DNA from: Polysphondylium violaceum
Taxonomy: Eukaryota > Evosea > Eumycetozoa > Dictyosteliales > Dictyosteliaceae
Reading direction: 5' to 3'
Assembly (NCBI GenBank): GCA_000277445.1
Contig: AJWJ01000029.1
Span: forward strand, 21,637 to 85,636
Length of the DNA: 64,000 nucleotides
Positions 1 through 11,356 of this stretch are shown one piece after another. Below the pieces are notes generated by a model. The model worked only from the letters and a program-made list of their open reading frames with translations, had not been told where the DNA came from and searched no databases. Position 1 is the stretch's first letter; the number at the start of each line of letters is the position of its first letter. The position numbers and the translations under genes were made by a program.

Positions 1-950
1 TGTTTTTTTTTCGATGTTTAATTTATACACTAAAGAAAAAGGTGAAAAGGACACTTCCGATAGAGGTACAACAACCAATACGCACCATGGTAATAGGGGT
101 ATACAATGTACCCTAATAGTAGGAATAATAGTAATAGATAGTAATGGGAATGACAGGATTATTCCACCACACCACAAATAATAATAAAATAACCACATCA
201 TACCACATACACATACACACCAATAATCATCTATAAAAGAAATAAATAGAACAAATAATATGTCATTGTTGTGATTTTTATCCCGATGGTACAAATGTTG
301 GATGTGAGCAGGAGAGTGGTAGATCAACAAACTTGTCATCTCTATTTCCATCTCTTTGGATTATTATTATTATTCACACCCTAAATCTGTTTTTTATAAA
401 AATGTAATTTTTGTTTTGGTGTGTTGTGTGTGTTTTGACTTTGGATAAATAATAAAGATGGAAAAAAACAAAAAAAAACAAATATGGCAAGTGTGGGTGT
501 ATAGTTATCGTATGGCGGTAGTGTGTTCGGTGGTGTAAATGGGTCAAACATCTACATTTTAAATCTAAATCTTTAAAAAAAAGAAAAAGGGAATGAATGA
601 TGATAAATCATCAACTATTATATATTATTATAATTAGTACTATTCATTAATGAACGAATTTATTTTTAAAATATAATTTAAATATAATTAGAATAAGTGC
701 GTCGTATACTAAAAAAAGATAAAAGATTATTATTACTATTGTTATTATTTTTAAATAATTATCTTTTGATAAAAAAAAAAAAAATGAAAATAAAAAAAAA
801 GATATATATAGTTTCTATATATAAATAAAAGTGATAATAATAATTATGATATGGTGATGATGATTGGAAACAAATAAAAAGAATAAAAGTAATGATAATC
901 AATCAATGAATATTGATTATATGATTACACAATAATAATAAATATATATT
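1..950. other. intergenic, no gene seen
   Basis: AT-rich sequence left of the cycloartenol synthase stop codon. I see only homopolymer A/T runs and short CA/GT-type simple sequence. No open frame has gene-like composition and no RNA gene was recognised. The part next to 951 would hold the 3' processing region of the cyclase gene. Confidence 0.6.
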
Positions 951-3207
951 TTAAATCTTTGATTTAAGATACATATTATTATATCTAGCAAGGGCCCAAA
1001 GTGGGAAAATGTTCTTGTAATTTGAATAAGAAATCATACAATTGAAATTAAAGACACCAATAATTGACTCTTGTGGGAAATCACCATTTGGATATTGTTT
1101 TGAAATCAAGTATTTGATACCTCTTTCAATGACTTCTCTATCTGGATATTTGGCGGCCATCAAGGAGAGTAAAGCCCAACCAGTATTTACAATTTGAGAT
1201 TGTTCATGATGAACATAGTTTTTAGTGACATTTGATTTAAATGATTCACCCCAACCACCATCTTGTCTTTGCTTAGAGACCAAGAATTTGCATGCCTTGA
1301 CAATGTGTGGGCTATTGAGTGGTTCACCACTGGCGACAAGACCTTCAATACCAAACCAAGTGCCATAGGTAAAGCAAATACCCCAGCTACCAATCCAGGA
1401 GCCATCTTCTCTTTGAATGGATTTGATGAATTTGACACCACGTTGAATGGATCTATTGATCTCTTTGATTCTTGGGTGGGATGGTGCAAACTTTCTAAAT
1501 GAACACATAGCTTGAATACAGGCGGCAGAGCATTCGACATACGAGTAATCAATCATAATGTTGTGGAAAACTTCAGAGGGATTGAATTTCTCTAACCATT
1601 TTGGACCACGAGTGTTTTCATAAGAGGCCCAACCACCATCTTTGTTTTGAAGACTGAGGATCACATTGATACCGTCGGCAACTCTTTCCAAACTGATTGG
1701 ATCGATAAAGTTGAGAGAACGGAGGGCGAGGGCAGCTTTGATACCTTCGGCGGTGCAATCGGAAATGGGCCAACCGTGATCTACGGTAGAGAATGGCCAG
1801 GCACCCTTGGAGATGTGACGGAAGTATTTTTCCATTTCTGGGGCATCGTATGGAACTTGAGAGATATCCAAATAGTCGTTGGCCTTTTTCATACAGTCTT
1901 GGACTTGATTGGAAATGCCAGTCTCGATAAAGGCTTGGATGGTAAAGGCTGTGTCCCAAAGTTGAGAGCCATTGTAACCTTGCATCTTCATACCGTCGTG
2001 TGAGAGCCAAAGATAGTCTAAAAGACGATCAGCGTGTTTATAGAAATTGGCAGACTTTCCTTCACGGTCCCAAACACAAAGCATGTTGACAACCTTGTTG
2101 ACTGGACCAATGTCAATGTATTTTGTTTGTTCGTCTTCGTAACGAATGTGGTCAAAAGTCATATCGATGGCTTTGTCTCTCAACCATTTGGAATGGACCT
2201 TTTCATAGGCAGTCAAGGAGCCGTTGATGGCCTTTAAGAGAAGTGTGTGTGGATTGTACATATCCAAACTAGAGATATTGTTTCTTTGGGCGCTCCAATC
2301 AATCTTGTCGTAATCCATAGTGTAGAGCTCACGTCTGAGTGAACGAACGAGATCAGTTTCTTGACAAGTGGTCTTACGGGCGTAAATATAAGACATTGGG
2401 AGATAAACCATACGACAATGACACCACCATCTGCCTGGGGCAATGGGAAGACTGTATGGTAATAACCAAAATTCAATGGGAATTGGGTTAAGGCCTTCCC
2501 AAGAGTATACATTCAAAGTGGCCAACCAAAATTTACCCCAAGATGGAATACCGGTGGCACCACCATTGTCTTGTAAAAACTTTCTAGCCTTTACAATCTC
2601 TGGTTGATTCTCTGGTAATCCTAAAATTCTCAATGAAACATATTGAAGTGCAGTACCAAAAATATCTGAATGTGCCTCAATATGACTATTATTATAATTA
2701 ATTAATTAATCATTCAACTAACCAACTCATATAGACCAATACTTACAGACCCCAACCACCATCTTTTGGATTTTGTCTATTTAATAAATATCTAATGATT
2801 TCTTTTTGATATGGCTCTGGTAATGAATGACCTGTAATATAGCAAGTGATAACTAAACCTGGTAAAAGAAACATTGGACCACCATAATCACCGGCCCAGT
2901 GACCATCTTCAGTTTGGACAGCTGAAAAATATTGAATAGCCTTAGTGATGGCTTCTTGAGGTGATGTAGCTGGAGTTAAATTACATCCTGGTGGACATGA
3001 AGTACCCTTTTATTTGGTAGATAGACATAGGTTGATTAGTTTTTCTGCAGACACATATCGATACATCACCTGCAAAGACCGATGTTGTCAACTTACTGGT
3101 TCTTTAAGGTTCAACAAATGAACATCGACATCTGATGGATTTGGATTTGGAGTGGAATCGTATCTCCAAACTTGTCTTCCTCTATCAACTTCTAATCTCC
3201 AAGACAT
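951..3207 (-). CDS. cas1: cycloartenol synthase (oxidosqualene cyclase)
   Basis: Cyclises 2,3-oxidosqualene, the first committed step of sterol synthesis, at the ER membrane. Three exons read in phase: 3207-3097, 3006-2747 and 2685-951, giving about 701 residues, a normal length for the family. Seen directly: the N-terminal strand [17 protein letters not shown], the junction-spanning [16 protein letters not shown] typical of the family, the catalytic acid motif SDCTAEG near residue 430 (the Asp protonates the epoxide), and several QW-type repeats such as [23 protein letters not shown] and [10 protein letters not shown]. Amoebae make sterols through cycloartenol, so cycloartenol synthase is preferred over lanosterol synthase; the active-site residues that decide this were not aligned. 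It starts divergently from Mad2. Confidence 0.93.
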
Positions 3208-3789
3208 TATTAACAATGCTTAATAATAACAATAGACGAAATATAAGAATGAGTTTAGTGATGATCTTTTTTTTTCCAAAGGGAACCAAAGACGCAGACA
3301 AAAAACAAAAAAAAATAAAAATAAATTTAGAAAAAAAAAAAAAAAAAAAAATACTTATTTTCAAAAAATCTTTCATTCAAAATTTTGATCAATTTGTGAT
3401 ATTTCAACTCATTCAAGAGCATATAACAACAACACTTTATCCATATTGGGAATTTAGCGTAAAACACTGACACAATACCAAGGGTTATCCCTTTGTCACC
3501 ATATCACATATAAATATAAATAGATATAGAACTTGTCTCTTGAGAATTGAAAAAATAAAATAAATAAAAAAACACATGTAACCCTTCCTGTTTCGTTGAT
3601 GAGTTCAACACATGATCTGAATGAGTTATACATATTTAAATATTATTTTTTTCCACTCCAACCACTTGGCGCGCAAATTTAAAATTTTTTTTGAAAAATT
3701 TTCAAGAGCGTGTTTTGGTTGTTGATATTGCGTCCAAACAAACAATTTCAGTGATTCCCCCAACACTACACAAACACACATCATAAAAC
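3208..3789. promoter_or_regulatory. divergent promoter region, cyclase/Mad2
   Basis: A gap of 582 bp between two divergently transcribed genes, so it must carry both promoters. It contains an A-rich tract at about 3300-3350 and T-rich patches near each start. No specific factor site is claimed. Confidence 0.5.
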
Positions 3790-4672
3790 ATGCAAGCCAT
3801 TGCATCAAAGTCCAATATCACCTTGAAAGGCTCCACCGATATTGTGACTGAATTTTTTGGTAAATATAGTTTCGATAAACAACATTTGTTCGTGTTTGTA
3901 TTAATGTACCATCATTAGCATATAGTATCAATACAATTCTTTTTCAAAGAGGTTTATATCCATCAGAATCATTCACCAGAGTTGCTAAATATGGTCTACC
4001 AATTTTAGTCACTAACGATCAAGGATTAAAAGATTATCTTGAAAATGTATTAAAACAACTTTCAGGTATGTACATACATTCAGACTGTAGATTCGATGTG
4101 TATTTGTGCACAAATACTCATACTAATTTCCCTTCCACCCACAGCTTGGCTATTGGCTGATGAAGTTCAAAAACTTGTTTTAGTAATCACAGATCTAGTT
4201 ACCAAGGAAGCATTGGAAAGATGGGTATTTGATATTCAAGCTGATATTCCTAAAGAAGGAGAGTAAGTTTAATAATCATCATCACCACTATCACTATCAC
4301 ATAACTAACACCAACATCATTGTTAATATAGACCACAAAGAAATAAACCAGAAAAAGAAATCATGAATGAAATCCAAGCAATCATTAGACAAATTACAGC
4401 AAGTGTCACATTCTTACCACTTTTACCAAATGCTTGTACATTTGATCTCTTGGTCTATACTAAAAAAGAGGCAAATGTTCCTCAAAAATGGGAAGAATCT
4501 GATCCAAAATATATTACAAACTCTCAACAAGTGAAACTTAGATCTTTTACAACCTCGGTAAGTAATCTTTTATCTATATATGTCTATTGCTATCTTTATA
4601 CTAACTGTAGTGTACAAAAAATAGATTCATAAAGTTGATTCGATGGTTGCTTATAAACTCAATAACGAATAA
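3790..4672 (+). CDS. mad2l1: spindle checkpoint protein Mad2 (HORMA domain)
   Basis: Mitotic arrest protein that inhibits Cdc20-APC/C at unattached kinetochores. Five exons read in phase: 3790-3859, 3919-4065, 4145-4262, 4332-4557 and 4625-4672, giving 202 residues (human MAD2L1 has 205). Recognisable stretches are TDIVTEFFAYSINTIL, FQRGLYPSESF, the LERWVFDI core, and a C-terminal safety-belt region ending VDSMVAYKLNNE. The acceptor at 3918 was chosen over one at 3925 because only it keeps the AYSIN reading that Mad2 needs. It converges on the phosphatase gene, leaving 104 bp between the stop codons. Confidence 0.95.
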
Positions 4673-4776
4673 CCATGTAATTTAAATAGACACAAACCAA
4701 TACAATAATAATACAATAATATGTTTTTATAATTAATGAATGAATAGTAGTGGATCATGATTGTACTATCTATTAT

Positions 4777-5750
4777 TTATGTATTTAATTTCTTTTTTCT
4801 TTCTTTTGTTAATTCTTCATCGAAAGCTTTTAAACGTCTAACAAAACCAGGATTTGGTTGAATAATACATCTCTTTGATTTTACAAACTTATAGGTATCA
4901 AAATAAGGTGTGTCCATAGTTTTCATGAGATAGGCAATCACCACCGATGCACTTCTGCTAATACCCACTTGACAATGAACAAGTACTCTACCATTGGATT
5001 GTTTAGCTTCCTCTATAAATTTGATAATTGGTTGAAAATGTTCATCAATATTTGCACTGACTCTATCGTCCACATCTGCTCTATAGTATTTATATAGATG
5101 TGTATAGGAATCTTGAACTTCACTTGCCATATTAACTATATGTGTAATTTCTATATTGACAGATAAAGTAGTATTAGTATATATATTTGTTGTTATCAAC
5201 AACAACACATACTTAGTGATTTAAGTTTATTCAAACATTGTGCAGTTTCGCCACCAAGATACAAAAAGTCTTTGATAACCTCTGAGGGATAGAGTTCTGG
5301 TGTTATTTTGAATTTTGCAACCATGAATGGATATTCACGTTGAAATGATTCAAAATCACCTGTAAAAGTGTACAACACGTTGGTTTTCTTTTTGTTTGAA
5401 ATAAAGTACTGTAGCACACACTTTTCCCATGTGTCTATGATATCTGTATTGAGAGACAATGCCTTATCACTATAGACAATGACCTTTCTATGAGCAGTAT
5501 TCCAAAAACTTGCTTCATAGTTTTCTTTAATATATTTATCTATATCAAACAAACTATAATCTATAGGAGATGATCCTGGTGGTGGAGTATTTATGGCTAG
5601 TCTAATATGACCTTTACTAAAAGACTCTGTGTCTCTGCAATCTATGATGACTTTGTTATTTGGAAATTCTTGCAATAGATTAAACAATGCCATAGAGTCT
5701 ATTTCATCGTTGGCTGTCGAATCTATGATAGAACTTTCTCTAAAAAACAT
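4777..5750 (-). CDS. rhodanese-like plus dual-specificity phosphatase
   Basis: Two exons, 5750-5213 and 5150-4777, joined as LKSLKITHIVNMASEV, giving about 303 residues. The N-terminal half is a rhodanese/CDC25-like fold (VIIDCRDTESFSKGHIRLAIN, then HRKVIVYSD) with no catalytic Cys in the expected loop, as in the docking domain of MAP kinase phosphatases. The C-terminal half is a dual-specificity phosphatase with the signature HCQVGISRS (catalytic Cys about residue 239) and the preceding Asp in YRADVDD. The order matches MKP enzymes, so a MAP kinase is the likely substrate (inference). The open frame runs further upstream, but only from a TTG codon, so the ATG at 5750 is taken as the start. 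Confidence 0.87.
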
Positions 5751-6645
5751 ATTTATATTACTATTACTATAATTATTACTATTATTACTCTTATAATCAC
5801 AAAAATAACACAAAAGTGGTTGAATTGTTCCCTTTTATTTTATTTTTTTTTTTTGTTTAATTTTTTAATTTCCAGCCAAATTCAGAGAAAAAACTGATAG
5901 TGGTAAAATTCTTCCAAAAAATGGGAAAGTCATTTTACCCATTGAAACCGGTACCTCAGTTGAAAAAAGTTTTTGGTGGACCTATCAATGAATATCAAAA
6001 TTAATAGACAAAACTAGATACACACTTTTTAAATCATAAAGTATTGAAGAAATCAATGTATAATTAAAAACTCATTATTATTTATTTAAGAGATAGTGTT
6101 TTAATCGATAAATTTTAAAACATCAATCAAATAGTTAAAATTTTAATTTAAAATTTAAAATATCCAAAAGTGTGTAAATCATCTGTCCCATTTTTTAAAT
6201 CTAGTAGATTTTACCACACCTACAAATATCTATTTATCTATATGATGGAAATGATGTTTTAAATTAAATCTTTTTCAATCTATCTAATTGGAATAGAAAA
6301 GGGGGTAATGTTATCGGGGTTATTTATGGAAAAACAACATATATGTTGTATTTACCAAATATAGAATTGAAATCTATTATTGTTATCCCATTCCATAAAT
6401 AAAGCACCACTACTCTATTTGATGTGTATCAATTCTAATGAAATCATAAAAGTGATGTGTAAACTATTGGTAAAAACATTTAATGTTAATCCCAGTACCA
6501 TTCAAATAAACCAATAGTCATAAACAACTTTTTCTTCTTTTGGGAAAGCTAAACAACACAGAAAAAAGTATAAATAGACATTCCAACAACAAACTATTTT
6601 CAATAAATACATAAATACTAAAAACAATACTTTTAAAATCAAAAT
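5751..6645. other. intergenic, divergent promoter region
   Basis: Lies between the phosphatase start (-) and the microprotein gene (+). It holds a long T-rich stretch ending in a splice-acceptor-like CAG at 5876, followed by a 40-codon open frame discussed in the findings. Closer to 6640 it has G-rich patches (GGGGGTAATG at about 6301) and a TATA-like AGTATAAATAG at about 6569, which fits a promoter for the small gene. Confidence 0.45.
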
Positions 6646-6833
6646 ATGTTATCAATGAAATTAAACACTGTCTCTGCCACTTCCACTACTTTAAGTAAGT
6701 TTGTTTTAATAATTTAATAACTTGATATTAGATAATTAACTCTGTTTGATGGTTAACTATAGTATCCAGACAACCAACTTTTATTAAAAATGGAAATGAT
6801 AGCACTCGAGTGAATCAATGCCCTATGCAATAG
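6646..6833 (+). CDS. 39-residue microprotein, two exons, unknown function
   Basis: Exon 1 is 6646-6694 and exon 2 is 6763-6833, separated by a 68-nt AT-rich intron with a GTAAGT donor and a CTATAG acceptor. The spliced frame starts MLSMKLNTVSATSTTL and ends RVNQCPMQ before TAG. I do not recognise the protein. Support for a gene is the ideal intron, a TATA-like box plus A-rich leader just upstream, and an isolated position with its own promoter. It has no signal peptide or membrane span; Ser/Thr-rich N-termini with an early intron are common in small dictyostelid developmental genes (inference). It converges with the zinc-knuckle gene. Confidence 0.5.
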
Positions 6834-6897
6834 ACATTTATTTATAAAACTATCTATTTATTCTTCTGTACAATAAAACAATCACATACTTTATTCT

Positions 6898-8313
6898 TTA
6901 ATCATCACGGTCATAGTTTCTATAATCTTCAACTTTAAACTGTTTTAAACTTTTGTTAAAATGATGATAGTTGTCATCACTATTATTCTTGTTACTATTA
7001 TTCTTACTACTATTATTTTTAATACTATTATTACTATTTTTCAGAGTACTTTTATCTGATTTACTATTTAAACTCTTTTTATTTTGACTTTGACCACTGT
7101 TACTGTTGTTTGTGTTACTACTAATTTTATTCTTTTTATTACTATTGTAATTATTGTTATTACTATAGCTTTCATTATCATAATCATCTCTCTTCCTCTT
7201 GTAGGTTTGGTTTTGATTTTGGTATTGATTTTGATTATATTTGTTGTTGTAATTGTTCTTTTTACTCTTATAACTGTTGTCATAGTAATCGTCATCATCA
7301 CCATCATAGTACTCTGTTGTTTTATTATATTTTCCTCCTCCATATTTCTTGTTACTATTATAACCACCACCATTACTATTGTAATCTCTATCACTATATC
7401 TCGATGACATCTTTTTACTCCTCCAATCGTGATCACGATTGCTGCCTTTGAACCAATCTCTTTTATCTTCTTTTTTCTTTGATACTTTTTTCATCTCTCT
7501 TTCTTTTTCAGCCATTCTCGTTCTCATTCGAGTTTGTTTTTCTTTGATTGTCTTTTCATCTTCATCCTCTGCATTATACATTTTACCAAAAGAGAATCCT
7601 TTGTGTTTTTGGAATAGTTTAATATCAGAGTTATTAAAATATGTCATATTCTTGTGATAACATAACTAGTAGTAGGAAATGTGTGTATATATATTAGTCG
7701 GAATATTCGATTTTAAAAGCTAACAAACAAACATACTCTTGGATAATGGCCATATAGACCACATTTAAAACATATGTATTGAGGACAAGTACTTGTGTAA
7801 TGACCAAACTCGCCACATCTAAAACAAGGTCTATCCTCGACTGAATTTGGACAATCAAACGAAGGATGATCATCGTAAGCTCCACACTTTTCACACTTTA
7901 TAGTTTCACCAATAAAATATCTTTGCTAAATATTTAGTTGTATTAATACTATAGTTATAATAGAGACAATAGGGTTTAAAAATTAAAAGACATTTACAGC
8001 TGATATTGATGTTCTAGGTCTTCTTCTACCATTATTATTGCTATTATTATCTACATTTCCTAAAATGATCTCATCTTGTTCTTTTTCATTTACAGAATCT
8101 AAAATTGTTTGAGTTGATTGTTGGGTATTGTTCAACACCTTTTGTTTAATATCTTCGTTATCCAATTGTCCCAATGTGGCCTTTAACATAAAAATATCAT
8201 CATCTTCAATATTATCTGTTTCATCGTATCCAATAAACTCTTTGAAAATATCCTCTTTACTAGGTGTTGATGGTTTAATATTTATGATACCATTATTATT
8301 ATTACTTGAATTG

Positions 8314-8345
<32 letters not shown>

Positions 8346-8573
8346 TATAACAGTAGATTCTACTTTATATGTATTGGCATTACTATTATATTGAATATCT
8401 GAAGCTATATCTATGTTATCGTTATGATCATCAACATCATCTTTATCATCTATAAGAATAATTGGTGATGCTTTTTTTGTTGTTTTCGTTGATGATTGTT
8501 GTTTCTTTTTCCTTTTCGATATACTCTCTTCATCAGAAGATATAATAATGGTTGATGTTGTTGGTGTAGGCAT
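6898..8573 (-). CDS. CCHC zinc-knuckle protein, Air1/2 (TRAMP)-like
   Basis: Three exons, 8573-7998, 7925-7737 and 7665-6898, about 510 residues. The N-terminal third is acidic and Asn/Ser-rich. The middle exon holds closely spaced zinc knuckles: CEKCGAYDDHPSFDC, CFRCGEFGHYTSTC and CFKCGLYGHYPRLC. The last Cys of the third knuckle comes from exon 3, which confirms the splice. The C-terminal part is very basic and rich in Lys, Arg, Asp and Asn. Clustered knuckles followed by a basic tail resemble Air1/Air2 and ZCCHC7, RNA-binding subunits of the nuclear TRAMP exosome cofactor; another knuckle protein of RNA metabolism is possible. Confidence 0.72.
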
Positions 8574-9405
8574 TGTAGTTGATGAAGAGATAGATATATT
8601 TATTTTTCAATTGATATTACTGTGCACAATTATTCACACGTTACAACTAAGCGAAAAATAAATTGGGGAAAAAAAAATTAAAAAAAAAGACGAGACGACA
8701 TTTGTGTAAAAATCGAGAATTTATTTTTATGCCTTTGCACAATGGGGGGGGAAGAGGTAATGATGGTGAATTCAGACAAATATTAGCATGAGAATTAGCA
8801 TGAGAATTAGCATTGTAAATAAAATATGAACAACAATGAGCCCTGTTATATGGGTCACGTTCAAGTTTATTTGAAAACTACGAATTCTCTTGTTGGATCA
8901 AGAACCGAGATCATTACAATTTACTCATTTTCCTTTTTTTTTTTGTTATCAAATATTTGTTTGAAAAAAAAAAATAATATATATATAATCTTATCTATAA
9001 GCACAATTTGAATCTCCTTTTATATCTCTTTTCTATTTTCTAAACTATTCTTACCAACATCATGGTTTTTGGAATAAACCTTTGATTTTCTCAAACAATA
9101 AAGAAGTGGTTCTCATTGTGTGTCTTATTTTTTTCTTTAGAACATTTCTATGCCAACTCTGGGGCACTACCGGTGTGACGTAGGAATAAAGATATTTTGA
9201 TGAGTAGCCCACTCTTCCTTAGAATTGAGGATTTTTTCCATTTCTTTGAGAAAAATTTTTTAGAAAAAAATAATTTAATTTTTTTTAATTTTTTTAAAAA
9301 TTTTTTTTTCACACCTCGTAAATAAAAACACCTCTCCAAAGCTATATTATTTTATTTTTTTGTATTTATTATTTTTAGTATTACATATATATTTTACTAG
9401 TAAAA
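8574..9405. promoter_or_regulatory. divergent intergenic region with a 12-bp tandem repeat
   Basis: Separates the zinc-knuckle gene (-) from the Gln-rich membrane protein gene (+). It contains a short tandem repeat at 8782-8813, long A/T runs, and at about 9155-9180 a less AT-rich patch with a TGACGT core. Both promoters should lie here; I cannot place them precisely. Confidence 0.45.
8782..8813. repeat. 12-bp tandem repeat, 2.7 copies
   Basis: The unit ATTAGCATGAGA occurs twice in full and once in part, without mismatch, between divergent genes. Function unknown. Confidence 0.85.
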
Positions 9406-9960
9406 ATGGCATTTGACAGTCAACAACAAGCTCAATCACAACAACAACAACAACCATTGTTGGCACCACAACAACCACAACAAGTTGCTCAACAACCACA
9501 ACAAGTTGCCCAACAACCAATCCCATACAGTGAAGCCCAATACGCTGCCCCAGTTGGATACCAATACGGTGCTGCCCCATACAACGGATCAGCCAACTTT
9601 GCCCCATTACCATCACAACAACAACAACCACAAAATGGTAACTACTATCCAGTCTATCAAGGTCAATATGTTCAACCAGGTTATGTAAACAACTACCAAC
9701 CTGCTCCAGTCATTGTCGAAAGACACTCTGGTTCAACCACCTCTGGTAGAGACACCACCGGTGCCTTGATCATCTTTGTCTGTGGTTTCTTCCTCAGTTG
9801 TGTATGGTTGGCTGGTTGCATGTATTTCCGTTCAAGAGAACCACTCGCTAGAGGTTTAGGTATTCTTTCTGTTTGTCTCTTTTTAATTGGTGTCATCGTA
9901 GCTATCATTGTATTATCAGTCATGTTGAGTAATACAAATTCATATTATTATTACAACTAG
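9406..9960 (+). CDS. Gln-rich two-span membrane protein, unknown function
   Basis: Single exon, 184 residues. The first 110 residues are rich in Gln, Pro, Ala, Tyr and Asn (LLAPQQPQQVAQQPQQ and related), then a Ser/Thr linker, then two hydrophobic helices at roughly residues 119-138 (ALIIFVCGFFLSCVWLAGCM) and 150-172 (LGILSVCLFLIGVIVAIIVL) joined by a basic turn with FRSREPLARG, and a Tyr-rich tail. The pattern suggests a tail-anchored hairpin with a disordered cytosolic arm. Codon choice is strongly restricted (CAA, CCA, GCC), as in highly expressed dictyostelid genes. No family is assigned. Confidence 0.8.
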   Translation: MAFDSQQQAQSQQQQQPLLAPQQPQQVAQQPQQVAQQPIPYSEAQYAAPVGYQYGAAPYNGSANFAPLPSQQQQPQNGNYYPVYQGQYVQPGYVNNYQPAPVIVERHSGSTTSGRDTTGALIIFVCGFFLSCVWLAGCMYFRSREPLARGLGILSVCLFLIGVIVAIIVLSVMLSNTNSYYYYN

Positions 9961-11356
9961 ATTGTTTGATAGAGATACATTGTAATATCGCCCTTTAGGT
10001 TTTTTTTTCCCTTACTTGTGATTATGGTCCATCATCATTAAAAAAAACAGCAAGAAATCAAAAGGGTATACCACAACAACTACCTACAACTCTATCCCTC
10101 TCAACCCAACACCCTTTCTTAAATTTAATCATCTCATCGATTAAAAAAACTTATTAACAAGAAATTAAAACCCAATTTTATTAATATTTTTTCTTTTTTT
10201 CATAAATATTATAAAATCATTCCAAAACTAAATCACATCTAATATAATCATTTTTTTTCTGTAATAAATTATTCAAAATTTAAATATTTATGTATATATT
10301 CTAATATTAATACTTTTGCAAAATTTTTTGTCTTTCGAAAAAAAAAAAAAAACATTACTCTATTTTGGGAACCGTTGAAAACTTTTGAGGATTCCCCAAA
10401 TCATCCAGACGAAAATCACAAATAATGTATTTCTATTGTGTGTATAAAAAAATAGAAATACTTCAAAAATAGAAAAGATTAATTTTTACCAAAATTTATT
10501 TAAATTTTAAATTTTGTTTCTCAATTATAAAAGAGTTAATCCCTTATTTGCAGTTGGGTTAATATAATTTCAGGGTAAAATACTTGATCATCAAAAGTAC
10601 AATGTAAACATAATTATATTGCAAGATATAGTGGGGACTTGCATTCTCTAAATAGTTTAGAAATGATATCATCACTCCATCTACCTCTTCCACGAAAAGT
10701 TGACAAAAAAGCCCCATGCTTCTATAAGGCCTCAGAGGTTAAATACGACAAATACCAAATTGGATTTGCATACAAATGTATAAAATCTTTCTTACAAGCC
10801 CAAACCAACAACTTTATCGATCCACAGTCAATAATTCTTCCACTTTAATTGCCATAATCACCAACCCATCCAGAAAACCAAATGATGTAATGAAATCTTC
10901 AATAATCTCTTTCATTCAACATTTCTTACTTCTTTAAATATGACACTTCATCGATCCAAGATATTTCGACCACTCAAATGCTTCTTTTCAATCATCAATG
11001 GAATGGCCAAGTTTTGCCTTCTCAACATCATCCATTCATCTTCCCTGTCATTATTATAGCTATCAACAATGTTTGTGGAAAAATTGTTTATTTTTCCTTT
11101 TTATCTGTTATATTCATATTTTCATAAATAATTACGTATTAATGGTTCCAAAATATTTACAAGGTGTTTTTTTTTTTACAACTATATAAAAATAATACTT
11201 GGTATTTTGTTTTTTTTTATTTTTTGATTTTGATAAAATATATTTTATAAAAGTGATTTGATAAAAGTAATAGTTATAGTTGCTATTGTTGTCGACAAGG
11301 AGATTAAAAGTAAATCCAAAAGTATATATATTATTATTATTATGATTAAGGAAGCC
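9961..11356. other. long gene-poor gap
   Basis: About 1.4 kb between the 3' ends of the Gln-rich membrane protein gene (+) and the ALAS gene (-). The left part is AT-rich with a perfect 10-bp inverted repeat (10427-10436 against 10452-10461). The stretch 10620-11070 is less AT-rich and has broken coding-like frames (listed separately). The rest is A/T-rich 3' sequence. Confidence 0.5.
10620..11070. pseudogene. possible gene relic, frames broken
   Basis: Base composition here is closer to coding than to spacer. On the + strand a frame of about 65 codons (10660-10848, including RKVDKKAPCFYKASEVKYDK) has no intact upstream part. On the - strand amino-acid-like stretches are interrupted by several stops and phase changes. 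I could not tie it to a family, and orientation is undecided. Confidence 0.22.

Noticed and set aside
3135-3470. 111-codon + strand frame opposite the first cyclase exon
   Set aside because: Shadow of the cyclase exon followed by poly-A-derived Lys runs.
5751-5813. Upstream extension of the phosphatase
   Set aside because: It would have to start at TTG; the first ATG is at 5750. The same reasoning was applied to tag, HAT1 and the KRDEL gene.
8826-9011. 61-codon + strand frame in the intergenic region
   Set aside because: Composition changes to homopolymer-driven Phe/Lys runs; no splice or homologue support.
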